Below, one piece after another: positions 29,236 through 40,626 of a stretch of DNA of 62,072 nucleotides. Origin of the DNA: Sphaerosporella brunnea (Eukaryota > Ascomycota > Pezizomycetes > Pezizales > Pyronemataceae); contig VXIS01000290.1 of assembly GCA_008704415.1 (NCBI GenBank), positions 1 through 62,072 on the forward strand, given 5' to 3'. The position numbers were made by a program, and so were the translations under genes. The first letter of the stretch is position 1. Each line of letters starts with the position of its first letter. The notes under the pieces were generated by a model that was not told where the DNA came from, did not search any database, and was given only the letters and a program-made list of their open reading frames with translations.

Positions 29236-31743
29236 CCATTAGATATCCTACAAGTTCCAGTTTCTCGGAATAAAGTCCGAAAAAGGTTAACTAGGGCCCG
29301 GCGTTTCAAGACTTACTTTAGTTGCTATCTACCTCATAAACGTGACTCTAAACTTCGGTCTCGGCAGTGGGCAGCAAAAATGTTGATGGGCCTGGCGCGG
29401 GCAGTGGTGGAAAGGCCACGTTAATAGGCCCAAGAGGGAAAAAAGTCTAGTGCCCGTTGTTAGAAGCGGTGCATCAATCAGTGGGATGATCCGCTGACGA
29501 AGGGTAGAAGTAACGGCCCGCCACCGATATGATAGTCATACACATCAGGCTTTTGGTAACCCATTGGCAGCGGAAGGCAGTTTCCACGGCCGTCGTTCAC
29601 AGTCCTTATGGTTTTTAATCATAGGGGGACTTGAACAGTACGCGGAGTAACTAGATGGAAGCTCCTTTGCATGGTACCACACGTATAGACTGAGCACTAA
29701 GGATTAGATCGATGGTCGCGGCGCTGGAAACTCTGGGGGCGAGAGATCTGGAATAGATTTAAGATATTGCAATCGTTGTCCGGCCGGAGGTCAGTTCCAC
29801 TTCGAAGAACATGCCAGGGACCCTAATGCGGTCTAGAGGTGCCAGCCGTCAGTTCAGCTCCTATAACGCCGCTGCCTGCCCCGGGCTCATTTAACGATGT
29901 TGCTGTCCTCCGTTAAAAACATGAGTGCGGGTTGGCAAAGCTAAACCTCTACTATTCAAACCGCGCGCAATACAAGTGTTGATACACCAACCACGTCCGC
30001 CGCACTTGAAGATCCTCAAAGTCCGGTTACTACCGAGCACTCACCCATGATCACATAAACGCATTTCCGTGAATCCACCTATGTAGCTGCAGCTACAGTG
30101 TTGAAAACGCTGCCGTCGCGAGCCGGAGAGCAAAGGTCAAGAAGTTCGCTCGACGGCTCGGGGTTTACTTACCCGTGCCGTAGTCATTGCTTGTCACAAA
30201 GGGGATGCTGCATAGTACAGTTTGGGATATGAGGTAGTATGTACCCGGTATCTCGACACAATTGCTGCCGCGAGCCACCTATGTACATGGAGTGTAGGAG
30301 CGCAGCACGGGCTCCTCAGAACGGGTAAACATCGATACGGATGGCAACTATTGGGTTAGACAGCTTCCAAGCAATCACCCCATTTCGGATACAAATACAC
30401 AGGATTTGGGATTAAAGCCTAGAACGGTAACTAAGGGCGACCCCTGTAGAGTTACCTCCTTAATTAGCTGACAAAGGGAGATATACTCTAGTGCTGCCCA
30501 CGTCGGCGAATGGGTGTTGATAAAATGTTCCGAGATTTGTTCCAACAGCTGGCAGGTCTCATTGATCTACCCTTCCATCCTGCTTCATTCCGGGATCCAT
30601 GTCTAGGCAGATCGCACCCCTCTCAGACTTTATATGCTTCGAGATAATTCCCGACGGCAAGCTTGGTACCAGTTGGGAAGAGGTTTGGAACCTTTTGTCG
30701 GAGGCAGGGGCGGGTTACATATGGGAATCGTTCTAACTATAGCAAGTGCGTATACATATAAAAGTCGAGCCTCTGGTGAGAAGCACGGTCCTACTGCACG
30801 ACGTGCATCTACATCATACCTCCACGTGGTTTTATGTTTATTGAAAGGAAGTTGCCGCAATGTATCTATTATTGGTACTGGTCCTCTGCTTTGATAATTG
30901 CAATGTTGGTACAAACGTTTGTGGTGACAGGCACTTTGCAATACAGCGACAGGAACAGAAGTGGCAGCTGTGAGGACACGTTTTTAGAGTGGCATACTAG
31001 AGAGCTGAGCTACCCCGGTTTTTGCCCCTTTCTAGTTTGAAGCGGGCCGCCAAACCGGTTGGAACAGCATCTTTTTAGGCTCGGAAGAGAAGTAGTAACT
31101 ACTGGGAGGTTTGTTTTTCTAGAAACACTTGCTGGTGACGTATTTGGACCCTTCCCGTCGGGCCAATAGAACCGTTGAATCCGCGTGTTTCAACATGTGT
31201 TTTGGCCTTCTGTCGTAGACAGTAGCTAGACTAGAGGTCCCCATCCCCTGGCTCTATACCAGGACTAGGTGGCTGTTTATTACTATAGACTCGGCCACTA
31301 TAGAGCCACGGGAAGGTCCCTAGTATGGTTCAGGAACAGAGCCTAAGTGACGGCGATCAATGGAGTACGTACGAACACCCCCGGTGACTGGTGGTTTACC
31401 AACTTCAACGCTCGCTACAGTAGTTTTCAGGGAATTAATGGACCATGAATGCTAGCCTGGAGACGTGAACCATCCGCCGTATACTCGTATACTCGGGGTT
31501 GACGATCCATGAATCACGGGAAAAGTGGCCCGAGCTGTGTATACTCGAGGAGAATGCTAGAACAGTTCTTCCAGTATATATAGCAGCATTTCCCAATCCA
31601 TTTCGTATCCCATTCTCCAGCTTCAAGTCCATTCCAATCCCACATCCATCCGTCCATCCATCCATCCATTCACTGGCACCCGGCTGTGCCTAACACATTC
31701 CCTTCAATCGCTCTTTCAACAATCCACAGCACAGTCGACGACC
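29236..31743. other. 2.5-kb gene-poor region
   Basis: No frame longer than about 100 codons with protein-like composition. I see no tRNA, no terminal repeats and no LTR. It may hold highly decayed mobile DNA. The last 180 bases are the promoter and leader of the secreted protein gene at 31744, including an ATCC microsatellite at about 31644-31672. Confidence 0.45.
31575..31582 (+). promoter_or_regulatory. TATA box (TATATATA)
   Basis: About 170 bp upstream of the ATG at 31744; the only strong TATA in the region. Confidence 0.55.
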
Positions 31744-32616
31744 ATGCGTGCCTCCGCTGTCCTTCTCGCCCTCCCCTCGCTGGCCCTCGCCTTCACGATC
31801 CCTTCCTCGGGCTCCCTCTTCCACAGCAAGCGTTCCGACTCCTGGGGCGGCAGCGTCTCGCTCGGCCCCTCCAAGTCCACCATCGTCAACGCCGTCACCA
31901 CGCTGATCCCGGGCACAGCGCCGGCCATGCAGAACGGCGAGCTGTTCCTGTGGCCCGGCATGAGCAACGGCACGGGAGACCTGGTGCAGACAACGCTGGA
32001 GAGCTGGCCGGACAACTCTTGGTGCGGGGCGACGGCGGGGCAGTGGTGCGTTCGGGCCAGCGTGTTTGGCGGCTTTGGCCAGCTGGACGGATCCGCAAGT
32101 GCAGTCAGCGGCACCGACCATGTCCGCATCGAGTACAACCTCGAGAGTGACGGTGAGACTTGGACGCAGTATGTCCCCTCTCCCCCTCCCCCCCCAATGA
32201 AAGCAAACCCTGCTGCTGCTGCTGCTGGATGATATTAACGGTGGCTTTTTTTTTTTTTTGGTAGAACGGTTACGAATGCGCTCACTGGTGCCGCCCTGTC
32301 TTCGTACTACCACAAGTCCGGCCCGTTTATGAGAGGGTAGGTGGTGTCTGCCTGGGCGGGGGGGGGGCTGCAAAATGATACAGCGATTGACTCTCTATTT
32401 TCTACTAGCTGGGGAACCGGAACCGAATGCGACAGCTCCTGCACGGGCACGATCGCGGCCCAGCAGTACCTCGACACCGTCATCACGCTTGCGTCGGCGG
32501 ACGCGACTTTCGGAAACACCATTTCCAGTGCTGGAGGAGCCACCTACTCGGGCCTGAGCTCGAGCAGCGGCGGGAAGGTGTGGAAGATCGCAACCATCGA
32601 TGTGCCGGCTATGTGA
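31744..32616 (+). CDS. Secreted protein with Kex2-type propeptide, unknown family
   Basis: Three exons: 31744-32168, 32265-32336 and 32409-32616, 234 residues. Introns of 96 and 72 nt (GTATGT...GTAG and GTAGGT...CTAG) restore the frame exactly. Signal peptide MRASAVLLALPSLALA is followed by a short pro-segment ending in HSKR, a Kex2 site. The mature part is beta-rich: WGGSVSLGPSK, NGELFLWPGMSNGTGD, WCGATAGQWCVRASVFGG, HVRIEYNLES, WGTGTECDSSCTGTIAAQQY. Four or five cysteines could form disulphides. It recalls concanavalin-like fungal secreted proteins, and the propeptide layout recalls eqolisins, but I do not find the eqolisin Gln/Glu motifs. Function is not assigned. Confidence 0.85.
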
Positions 32617-33470
32617 ACATCGATGGGGGTCTGGTAGCTTGGGCTCTCTCTTCTTCATGTTAATACTTGACCTACTTTAAGTATGCTTTGTTGTATGTAT
32701 ATATAAGCTCGACCGTGCTAAATGGCCGTTACTGGGCCAGCTTTTTTTTTTGTTAGTTATCTCTTACTCTAAATTTTACAAGGCTTAGAACCTTTTTGCT
32801 TTACAGAAGAACCTCCACAGTGTGTGACATGAAGACAATCTGAGAAAAGAGGCGAACGCAACCAAAAATCGGGGGGGGGGGGGGGCGCAGGGCGTCCGTT
32901 CTCATTCGAGCTATCAGGAGGCCGAAAAAGAAAAAAGCTCATACCTAGAGGAGCCACACAACCACCGGATCATAAATATTTATCCAGCCACCAAGTTCAA
33001 TGGGTTTGCCAGAAATATCCTCGGCTTATGCCACTTTTCAGTTTCATGGTGATGGGTTAGCAGTACTTAAGCCCCCCGACACACCGCAAGAGCGAAGTGA
33101 GTGGCCCGAAGGAGGAGAAGAGGCTCACAAAGTAAGAGGGTAGGCAGGTAGCCAGGAGCCGTCAGCCTGAGTGGGCTGAGCTGAGCGTTCACGGTCGCTC
33201 ACCCGGTGGCATCTGGACAAATACAAGCGGCATTCCCAAAGTAAAAAGTTGCGCCGGACCGAATGACGGCTTATGATTTGAGGCCACCACCCGTCAAGTT
33301 TGAGCTCTCCATTAATTAACCTCCTCCAGCAAATATTAAATCCGCTTCTTCTTCTTCTTCTTCTTCTTCTTCTTCTTCTTCTTCTTCAACTTGATCGCGC
33401 GTGTAATAAATACCTACCCGGATTTATTTCTCTCAGCATCCATCTCTCAATCCAAGGTAGTGAAAGCTTT
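32617..33470. other. Intergenic, no gene seen
   Basis: G16 tract at about 32869-32884 and a (TTC)n microsatellite at 33345-33387. Confidence 0.5.
33345..33387 (+). repeat. (TTC)n microsatellite
   Basis: About 14 perfect TTC units, lying immediately beyond the broken end of the UTP6 fragment. Confidence 0.95.
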
Positions 33471-33918
33471 ACCCATATCCTTGGCACGTTACGCAATCGA
33501 ACCATAAACCCCCTTCTCCGTTTTCATGACTTTTTTTTAGGACCTCGCCCGGGAACTTGCGCGTCGCTCGGTCGAGAATGAAAAAGATCCGCCGAGTGCC
33601 GTAGTGCAGGCGAGCACGGATGCCGAGGCGTGCAATCCGCTTGCGGTAGAGCGAGTCCACGTTTATTTCGTGCTGCTGCGCGTACCGCGTAAAGTCGTTG
33701 GGAGAGCAGCCGGAGGCATTGATGCGGAGTTCGAAGTCGCTGCGTTTTTTTGGTGATATGGCGGTGATTTCTTGCTGTGTGGTCGATGTCAAAACCCAAA
33801 CTAGAGGAAGGAAGGAGAGGAGAGACAGAGTACCTTGGTGAATATATTTTCCTTTGCGAATTCTTGAAAGCTCCGGAATGGACTGTTCCAGGAAGTAACG
33901 GGCTTTGTCGGCGGCCAT
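33471..33918 (-). pseudogene. Truncated UTP6 (U3 snoRNP) N-terminal fragment
   Basis: Exon 1 is 33918-33834 (MAADKARYFLEQSIPELSRI). A 63-nt intron (GTACTC...CAAG) follows, and exon 2 starts at 33770 (EITAISPKKRSDFELRINAS). It continues with SLYRKRIARLGIRARLHYG and TRRIFFILDRATRKFPGE. This is the conserved start of Utp6, a small-subunit processome protein. UTP6 is normally about 600 or more residues. Here similarity stops after FPG, where family members continue with LGLW and HAT repeats. Only a faint GGLWF remains before stops and a microsatellite. Because the intron is kept, it was copied or cut at DNA level. The rest of the gene is not in this window. Confidence 0.75.
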
Positions 33919-35692
33919 GGTTCCGCCTCCATGTTGTCTGTTCTTTATTACTGTTGGAAGTGTGTGTTGAGTGTAGCCGAGTTATGGTGCTAGAGGATGG
34001 TGATGGGAAAAGCAATTGTAGCGATTATACACCTCCGAGACTCAGTCCCATCACAGCATCTCACTCGTCTTTATCCTCGCCTAGAAAGCCGGTTTCCAAC
34101 AATTATATACCTTCCTAGAAATCACCCATCCCATCCGCACATTTGGAAAATGGTTTCTCCCGCCTGCCAGCACCGTAGAATTTCCCCTAAAGGGGGGCAG
34201 GAAGGGAAGAAGACGAAACCCCAGTACTGCAACCCAAGCCACGCTGCCGTTTTCTTGTACGCGATAACTCGCATCCGCATAGCGTCATAAACCTCATCAT
34301 CACCGTCGGCGACATCCGCCTCAGCATGTCCGGCGTACACTCTAAAGCCGATTACGGGCTATACGCAGTCTACTACGCACTCTATGGCGCGCGCAGCGTC
34401 TTCTACGCCATGGTGGCCCCTCCCTGATCCAGGAGATCAGGATCTGGCGGGACACCCACAGCCGCAGCAGCGACAACTCTCTCTCGTTCTCGAACTCTGG
34501 CAACGTGCAGGCGTTTGGACCACATGAGAGTGTGGAGGAGGGAGGAGAGGAGGAGGAGGAGGAGGAGGAGGATTGGGATCGTAGCCAGTTGATTCGAAAG
34601 GGCGGAATGAGCAAGAGCCGGAGGGAGAGTATACTTGTATTGTTGCAGACCTGGCACCCTAGAAGAGTATACAGCTGCAGGAGATCCAAGGAGAGGGCGC
34701 GGCAGAGGATTCAGGCGGAGAAAGCATTTAACGGCAGATATAGATTTTATTTTACTTTTTTGTAGGGGTTCCATGGGTTTGCCTTGTTTGCCTTTCTTTG
34801 GGTGTGCTTGTAGGATGTACTGTGCGATTGGCAGGACGTACCCGGGGGTGGGGGGGAGGCAATCGCGCGATCTGGGTGGAGCGCTTGTATTGTACCAGTA
34901 CATGCGTGCGGTAACTTTGAGTAAGCAGGAGCACTTCTACTCCAAAGCATACTTTCGAAACGAGCCTTACAACTGCACTAGACGGCTCCCCATGGCCAAC
35001 CAGCCGGTATGGGCTGCGTGAGCCTACGAAATATTGCTGCCATGCCTGGGCGTCAGAACCTGACTCTCCAGCCTGTTGGGGTTAATAGGTATTACAGTAA
35101 CAATCCGTATGATCATTCGTCCATATACTATCCAGTGGGGCCTCCATAATACATACCATCAGACAGTCCCCAGTTCGGAATTACTCCCGCTGCCGCCTAC
35201 CAGTGGTTAAGGCACTGACGGGGTCTCCGGTGCGATCCACCCAACGAAACGCCACGGTGGCTATCCTATCCTTGGACTGATTGTCTGCACAAATTTGACG
35301 GCCAGCTGGCCGGTACGGAAATAAAGAGAGAGACATGGAAGGGAGCAACTGTTAAATGCTTTGTAGGGCTGGCGGTCGTTACTATGTACTTAGTATGTAC
35401 ATATCTACTACCAATGTGTAGTAGATAGTGGTCTTGCGCTTGTTATTTATTCGATCACTATATTGAGGGCCTTCCCGTGGCCGAATAAACAATGCTACAG
35501 AACAGGGCGGGACGATCTTCAGCTCTGTTTGATGTTTGTTATGGTGGCCTTACCCTAGGCTTTAAACGCCCGTCGCGCGCAGCGCAGCCGCGACACCGCA
35601 TTGCATTGTAGATCCCGCACCTGCAGCCACCTTCTGCCCAAATTAGAAGCCAACCCCGACCTCTCGAATCCTTGCAGAATATCATCCCCCCT
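33919..35692. other. Intergenic region with no firm gene
   Basis: A 33-codon frame at about 34326 (MSGVHSKADYGLYAVYYALY...) and an acidic GAG-repeat frame (34505-34765) look unsupported. A tRNA-like A-box/B-box pair lies at 35202-35239. No complete tRNA cloverleaf could be drawn. Confidence 0.45.
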
Positions 35693-35701
35693 TATATATA
35701 A
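35693..35701 (+). promoter_or_regulatory. TATA box (TATATATAA)
   Basis: Lies 47 bp before the ATG of the GH20 gene, implying a very short leader. Confidence 0.65.
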
Positions 35702-35739
35702 GCCCGCATGGTCACGACTCCCCCCCTCTCCACCCAGCG

Positions 35740-37923
35740 ATGAAGTTCTCCACGGTGCTCCTCCTGCTGGAAAGTACATCTGCGGCGCTGCAAACGCTGC
35801 CGCCCGTCACCTGGAAGTATTCGCCCACCCGCAAATACTTTGACCTCGCCACGCCCAGAGTGCGGAAAATATACGTTGACGCTTTTGCGGCGGGATACAA
35901 AGATGCCGATGGCCTCACGCTGATACCGCCGACGACGCTGGAGTTTGCGACTACCTTCTCGGCAGACCTTGAGGCTGCTTTTAACATTAGTTTTGAAGTT
36001 GAAGTTGTGCGGGCGATGCCGGAGGGAGGTATCTTCCTCACCCTCCTCGATGGCTATGCCCGCCCGTCGTTTCGCTACCAGAGCGGACTGCTGTCGAGTG
36101 AGGGCTACGAGCTGGAGGTTGGGCCGGAGCTGCTAGTGATCCGAGGTGCGGGTGCGAGAGGAATCTGGTGGGGGACTAGGACTGTGATCCAGGAGGCGTT
36201 GCTCTCGAAGGAGCGGAAGGTGAGGGCGGGGATGCTGAGGGATGTGCCGGCGGTTGTGACGAGGGGGTTTATGCTGGATGCGGGGAGGAAGTGGTATTCG
36301 GCGTCTGTGAGTCTCTTCCCTTCCCATAGCTATCGGTGAAACTAACAGCGGGAATAGTTCCTGAAGGATCTGTGCACCTATGCCTCCTTCTTCAAGCTCA
36401 ACGAATTCCAATACCACATCAGCGACAACTACCCCCTCAATCGCGGCCACAACGAGACCTGGAACAAAATCTACTCGCAGTTCTCGTTGTACCCACAAAA
36501 CGCGGCACTGCAGGGAATTATCACTAGGAAAAATGAGACGCTTTCCAGAGAGGAGTTTGAAGACTTCCAGACACACTGTGCGAGACGCGGAATCACCGTG
36601 ATCCCCGAGATCGAGGCCCCCGGTCATGCGCTTTCGATCACGAAGTGGAAGCCGCAGTTGGCGCTGGAAAAGAAGGACCTGCTGAATTTGACGCATCCGG
36701 AGACTATTCCCACGGTCAAAGCTATTTGGTCCGAGTTCTTGCCGTGGTTTCAAACCAGGGAGGTACACCTTGGCGCGGATGAGTATGATTCCACTATGGC
36801 GGATGTATACATCGACTTTGTAAACACTATGGATGCCTTCATTCGCGCGATTAGTGAGCAGATGAAAGCGGTTCGCATCTGGGGAACGAACGAGCCTTCG
36901 ACTACCAAGGCTATTTCGAGGAGTGTTAAAATACAGCACTGGCAATACGGGGAGTCCGACCCAGTTGCGCTCGCCAAGGGTGGCTACGATGTCATCAACT
37001 CAGAAGACTGGTGGGGGTACATCTCCATTAAAAATGACCACACACCGATCTTTCCCGCGCCGTATCCGCAGCATTTCAATGTAACCCGCACCCTCAACTT
37101 TGCTGACCAACCTGGATGGCAGTGGGCGCCCAGCTTGTTCAACCCGTTCAACTTCACGGCGCAATTCCAGCTTCCGGAAACGTCGGGTAGAAACAAGGGC
37201 GCTGTTATTGCGAGCTGGAATGATAACGGCCCGGACGCGAGCACGCAGCTGGAGGCGTATTATGCCTGGCGGGAGGGCATGCCCGTGGTTGCCGCGAGGA
37301 TGTGGACCGGAACCCGTGGCGCGGCGCTCAACATTTCCTCACTCTCGAGATCGGTGGAGCTGCTCGCTGCGGCGGCACCGGGACAGAACCTCGACCGGCG
37401 CACTGTACCAACCGAAATCGATTGGATCAGGACTCGGGATGACAACCAAACATTGGGATATGGAAGTAAGGGAATGAACCACACTCTCATCATCACCTAT
37501 GACTCGCCATTCACCTTGACTTCGAACGACACCACCCTGCTGCTCACGACGGGTGGCCGCCTGCACTACCTCGCCGACGGATTCCACTACCCGCTCCGCA
37601 GCATCGATCCCGCGGCGGGGTACGATCCGGGACATCCGGGCAGAATCTGGAGCAACGATACGTCCTCGACGCATCAGGAGGTGTCTGTGCCGCTGAGCGG
37701 AGAGCTGATCATCAAGACGGACCCAATCGGCGGCAGCCGGGCGTGGATGTCTGACGGCAGCGGGCAAGAAAGGTTTGGTGGGCGGTTCGAGGTGCTCGTG
37801 TTTGGCGGCAGGAACACGGTCACCAGCTGGAGCCAGATGGCGTTTGTGGCGCCGCTCGACAGGGCCGCCGGAGGGGTGGCCAGGATCAGAGCTGTCGATG
37901 GACTGGATGGATACAGCAGATAG
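35740..37923 (+). CDS. Secreted GH20 beta-N-acetylhexosaminidase-like enzyme
   Basis: Two exons, 35740-36306 and 36358-37923, 710 residues. The 51-nt intron has GTGAGT, branch ACTAACA and AATAG. Signal peptide MKFSTVLLLLESTSAAL. An N-terminal GH20b-type domain ends in GARGIWWGTRTVIQEALL. The TIM barrel begins TRGFMLDAGRKWYS, with ISDNYPLNRGHNETW, VIPEIEAPGHALSITKW and the catalytic Asp-Glu pair D330-E331 in EVHLGADEYDST. Later come WGTNEPSTTK, HWQYGESDP and ASWNDNGPDAS. The extra C-terminal domain of about 170 residues is beta-rich and lacks a recognisable module. It would release N-acetylhexosamines from wall chitin oligomers or glycans. Substrate specificity is inference. Confidence 0.93.
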
Positions 37924-38478
37924 ACACTCGTAGACACTAGATACTCATATGATCATTATGATGCTGTCACGGCTCGCAAGTGTCCAGCTTGCCGAGCCGG
38001 CTTTCCGAGTCCAGAGCTGCCGTGGCCGCGTCGAGCGCGACGCAGCTGTTATTGTTGCCGCTCGTTACCGAAGATGAAGTGTCGGTGCCTTAGCCCCGCA
38101 AAACGCCAGAGTGACGCGGCGTGCAGTTCGTTCCGTGAAGCGGCTGGCCGAACCCTTAACAACCTTATCTCCATCTGCCTTGGGACCCTGGGTTTGTTAA
38201 GCTTAACTCTAATCCCGTCGTGTGTGGAGTAGAGGTATAGAATTCATTGCGCTTCAAAGAGTCTCTTGCGATTCCATCACTTCTTCGCATGACATAATTC
38301 CTCCCTCTGCCTGTTTCAGACCCTGCAAGTCAGCAGCGATCCTGAAGAGTTCTCACCGCCGCATCATCCATCCGTTGGCACAGACACGTTCCCCCCTCAA
38401 ACGGAGTCAAACCGGCAGGAGAAGCTCATCTTCAGCTTTTCAAATTCGTCCCCACCTTCTCGAACCATATCCTCAACG
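37924..38478. other. Intergenic between GH20 and GT69 genes
   Basis: About 550 bases with no ORF of its own. The second half is pyrimidine-rich and is probably the promoter and leader of the GT69 gene. Confidence 0.5.
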
Positions 38479-40248
38479 ATGCCTCCACCAGAAAACATCG
38501 AGCTCCTCACACGATCCGGGTCCTCCGCTGCACTCCCCGAACCGGACGCATTCGCCCTCTCCTCTTCCGACGACGACGACGACGACGATTCGGATTCGGA
38601 TTCGGAGTATAGCTATGATAGCGACGCCGAGGCACGGCTACTGCAACGCCGGCGATATGCGTACACGAAAAAACGGCCCAGCGCCTCAACCACGCGGACC
38701 TGCCCCTGGTGGGTGCACTGGGTGTCTCGGCTCGCATCCGCGCGGACAAAACCACGCTCGCTGCGTCGCTCGTGGCCAAGATATATTGCCAGGAGATCCT
38801 GCCAGCTGCTCGGCTTCGTGGTGTATAGCGTGCTGCTGGTGGTGGTGTTCAACGCATTGTTGAGGCCGTCGTATACGCCGGTGCAGTACCCTTCCTCCTG
38901 GCACACGCTGGACGAAAGCGTACGCAAAGGCGGGGGCACGAACCCACCCGGTTATTGGAAGCTATTACCGGGGGAGCACGGCGTGCAGAAAGCGACTGCC
39001 TCTGGCCGCGGGAATCCCAACAACGAGCGGGTATTTATTGCGGCGAACATTGTCAATGCGGAGCTTATTGAGCAGGAGTGGGGGGTGCGGGTCATGGAGC
39101 TGATGGACATGCTGGGGCCCGAGAATGTGTTTCTCAGCATCTTTGAGAACGATAGTGGCCTAGAGACGAAGAAGGCGCTGCACTCCCTGGCCAGCAGGAT
39201 AAAGGCGCATATGCCGAACGCGGGCCAAAGTATCGTGTCGACCACCCTTCCGTTCTCCGGCGTGCCCAGAGTCAAGATCCCAGGTGGAGGAGAGACTTAT
39301 ATTAAGCGCATCACGTACCTGGCCGAGGTCCGCAACCGCGCCCTCCTCCCTCTCATCGGCGCCATCCCCTCCCTCGCGCGCTGGAACCAAACCGGGCACC
39401 CCGCATCGAAAACGCCCACGCATGAAGACATCGGCGAGTGGGAGTCGTTACCGCCCTTGCCGGCCGAAGACATCAGCAAAAAGCCTGCCATGCCGCCCAG
39501 CTGGGTATCGCACCCCTCAACCTACACGCGCATCGTCTTCCTCAACGACGTCGTCTTCTCGCCGCACGAAGTCCTGCACCTCCTCTTCTCGACCAACGGC
39601 GGGGACTACGCCGCCGCCTGCGGCATCGACTACATCAACCCGTTCAAATACTACGACACATTCGCAACCAGGGACACGGACGGCTTTCCACTCGGAATCC
39701 CGTTCTTTCCCTACTTTGCCACCGCGGGCCCCAGAGACCAGATACTGGCCACCAGCCCCGAGGTCGCAGTCGCCAGCTGCTGGGGCGGCGTCATCGCCCT
39801 CAACGCCTCCTACTTCCTCCGCGAAAAAGACCCCATCCGCTTCCGCTCCGAGAAGGAGCCGTATTGGGACGCCAGCGAGTGCTGTCTCGTACACGCCGAC
39901 ATCGACGAGCCCACCAAAACCTTCATAAACCCCTTCGTACGCGTCGCATACGACAGAACCACCTTCAACTGGCTCCCCTTCGTCAGGCATATCGAACGCT
40001 CGTTCGCGCTCCCGCACAGAATACTGGCGTGGGCTCTGGGCATGCCGTGGCCGGGATTGAGACGTCTGGAGAAGCAGGGCGAGCGGATCGAGGAACTGCA
40101 GTGGGATGGCCAGAAGTGGGTACAGGTTGTTAGAACCGCGGGGAAGGGCGGCTACTGTGGCTCGAGGAAGTTGCTGGTTATGAATGAACACCCCGCGCCT
40201 GGAGAGAGGAGGTGGAAGAATCTACCGGTGCCGGTACCTGGTGTGTAA
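38479..40248 (+). CDS. GT69 alpha-1,3-mannosyltransferase (CAP59/CMT1 family)
   Basis: Single exon, 589 residues. Type II Golgi layout: a cytosolic tail with a D7 run at residues 31-37 and a basic stretch, one membrane helix at about 109-128 (QLLGFVVYSVLLVVVFNALL), then the luminal domain. Family motifs occur in order: ERVFIAANIVNAELIEQEWG, VFLSIFENDSGLETKKAL, RITYLAEVRNRALLPL, IVFLNDVVFSPHEVLHLL, YAAACGIDYINPFKYYDTFA, GIPFFPYFATAGPRDQIL, VASCWGGVIALNASYFL and DASECCLVHADI. NDVVF is the likely metal/nucleotide site. Cryptococcus members make capsule or glycolipid mannosides. In ascomycetes the role is usually wall or glycolipid mannosylation. The acceptor is unknown. Confidence 0.93.
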   Translation: MPPPENIELLTRSGSSAALPEPDAFALSSSDDDDDDDSDSDSEYSYDSDAEARLLQRRRYAYTKKRPSASTTRTCPWWVHWVSRLASARTKPRSLRRSWPRYIARRSCQLLGFVVYSVLLVVVFNALLRPSYTPVQYPSSWHTLDESVRKGGGTNPPGYWKLLPGEHGVQKATASGRGNPNNERVFIAANIVNAELIEQEWGVRVMELMDMLGPENVFLSIFENDSGLETKKALHSLASRIKAHMPNAGQSIVSTTLPFSGVPRVKIPGGGETYIKRITYLAEVRNRALLPLIGAIPSLARWNQTGHPASKTPTHEDIGEWESLPPLPAEDISKKPAMPPSWVSHPSTYTRIVFLNDVVFSPHEVLHLLFSTNGGDYAAACGIDYINPFKYYDTFATRDTDGFPLGIPFFPYFATAGPRDQILATSPEVAVASCWGGVIALNASYFLREKDPIRFRSEKEPYWDASECCLVHADIDEPTKTFINPFVRVAYDRTTFNWLPFVRHIERSFALPHRILAWALGMPWPGLRRLEKQGERIEELQWDGQKWVQVVRTAGKGGYCGSRKLLVMNEHPAPGERRWKNLPVPVPGV

Positions 40249-40626
40249 TTTTTTTTTCCCACAGTCAACGTGTGGATGTGTGTGTGTGGGGGGGGGGGGG
40301 CGGGGACGATGCAATGGGTTTGAAAGGTCTGCTGCATTTGTTTTGTCGGATTGGGAGATTTCGGTACTTTGTATTTGGGCTTGCTACTTTTCTGTTTGGA
40401 GATACCTTTTATACATTTTCTTGCTGTCGAAATGGATCTCGATGCGCCATCTAAATGCATACCAATAGTTGTGGTTTCACTGCTTCTCACTCGTTCTTTT
40501 CTCCTTGACACTATGCACATACAGGTATCCATCTACAACCCCCCAAAAGACAACAAAAAGGGGAAAAATAATATTAATCCCCGGTACATGTGGCCAGTTG
40601 TGCAAAAAAAAACCCCGATATTCCAA

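Noticed and set aside
31271..31321. Similarity between 31305-31321 and the inverse of 35466-35481 (GCCACGGGAAGG core)
   Set aside because: Only about 16 bases match and the flanks do not align; too short to call a repeat family.
33971..34765. Small Tyr-rich frame at 34326 and acidic frame at 34505 as one spliced gene
   Set aside because: No intron of workable length joins them in frame.
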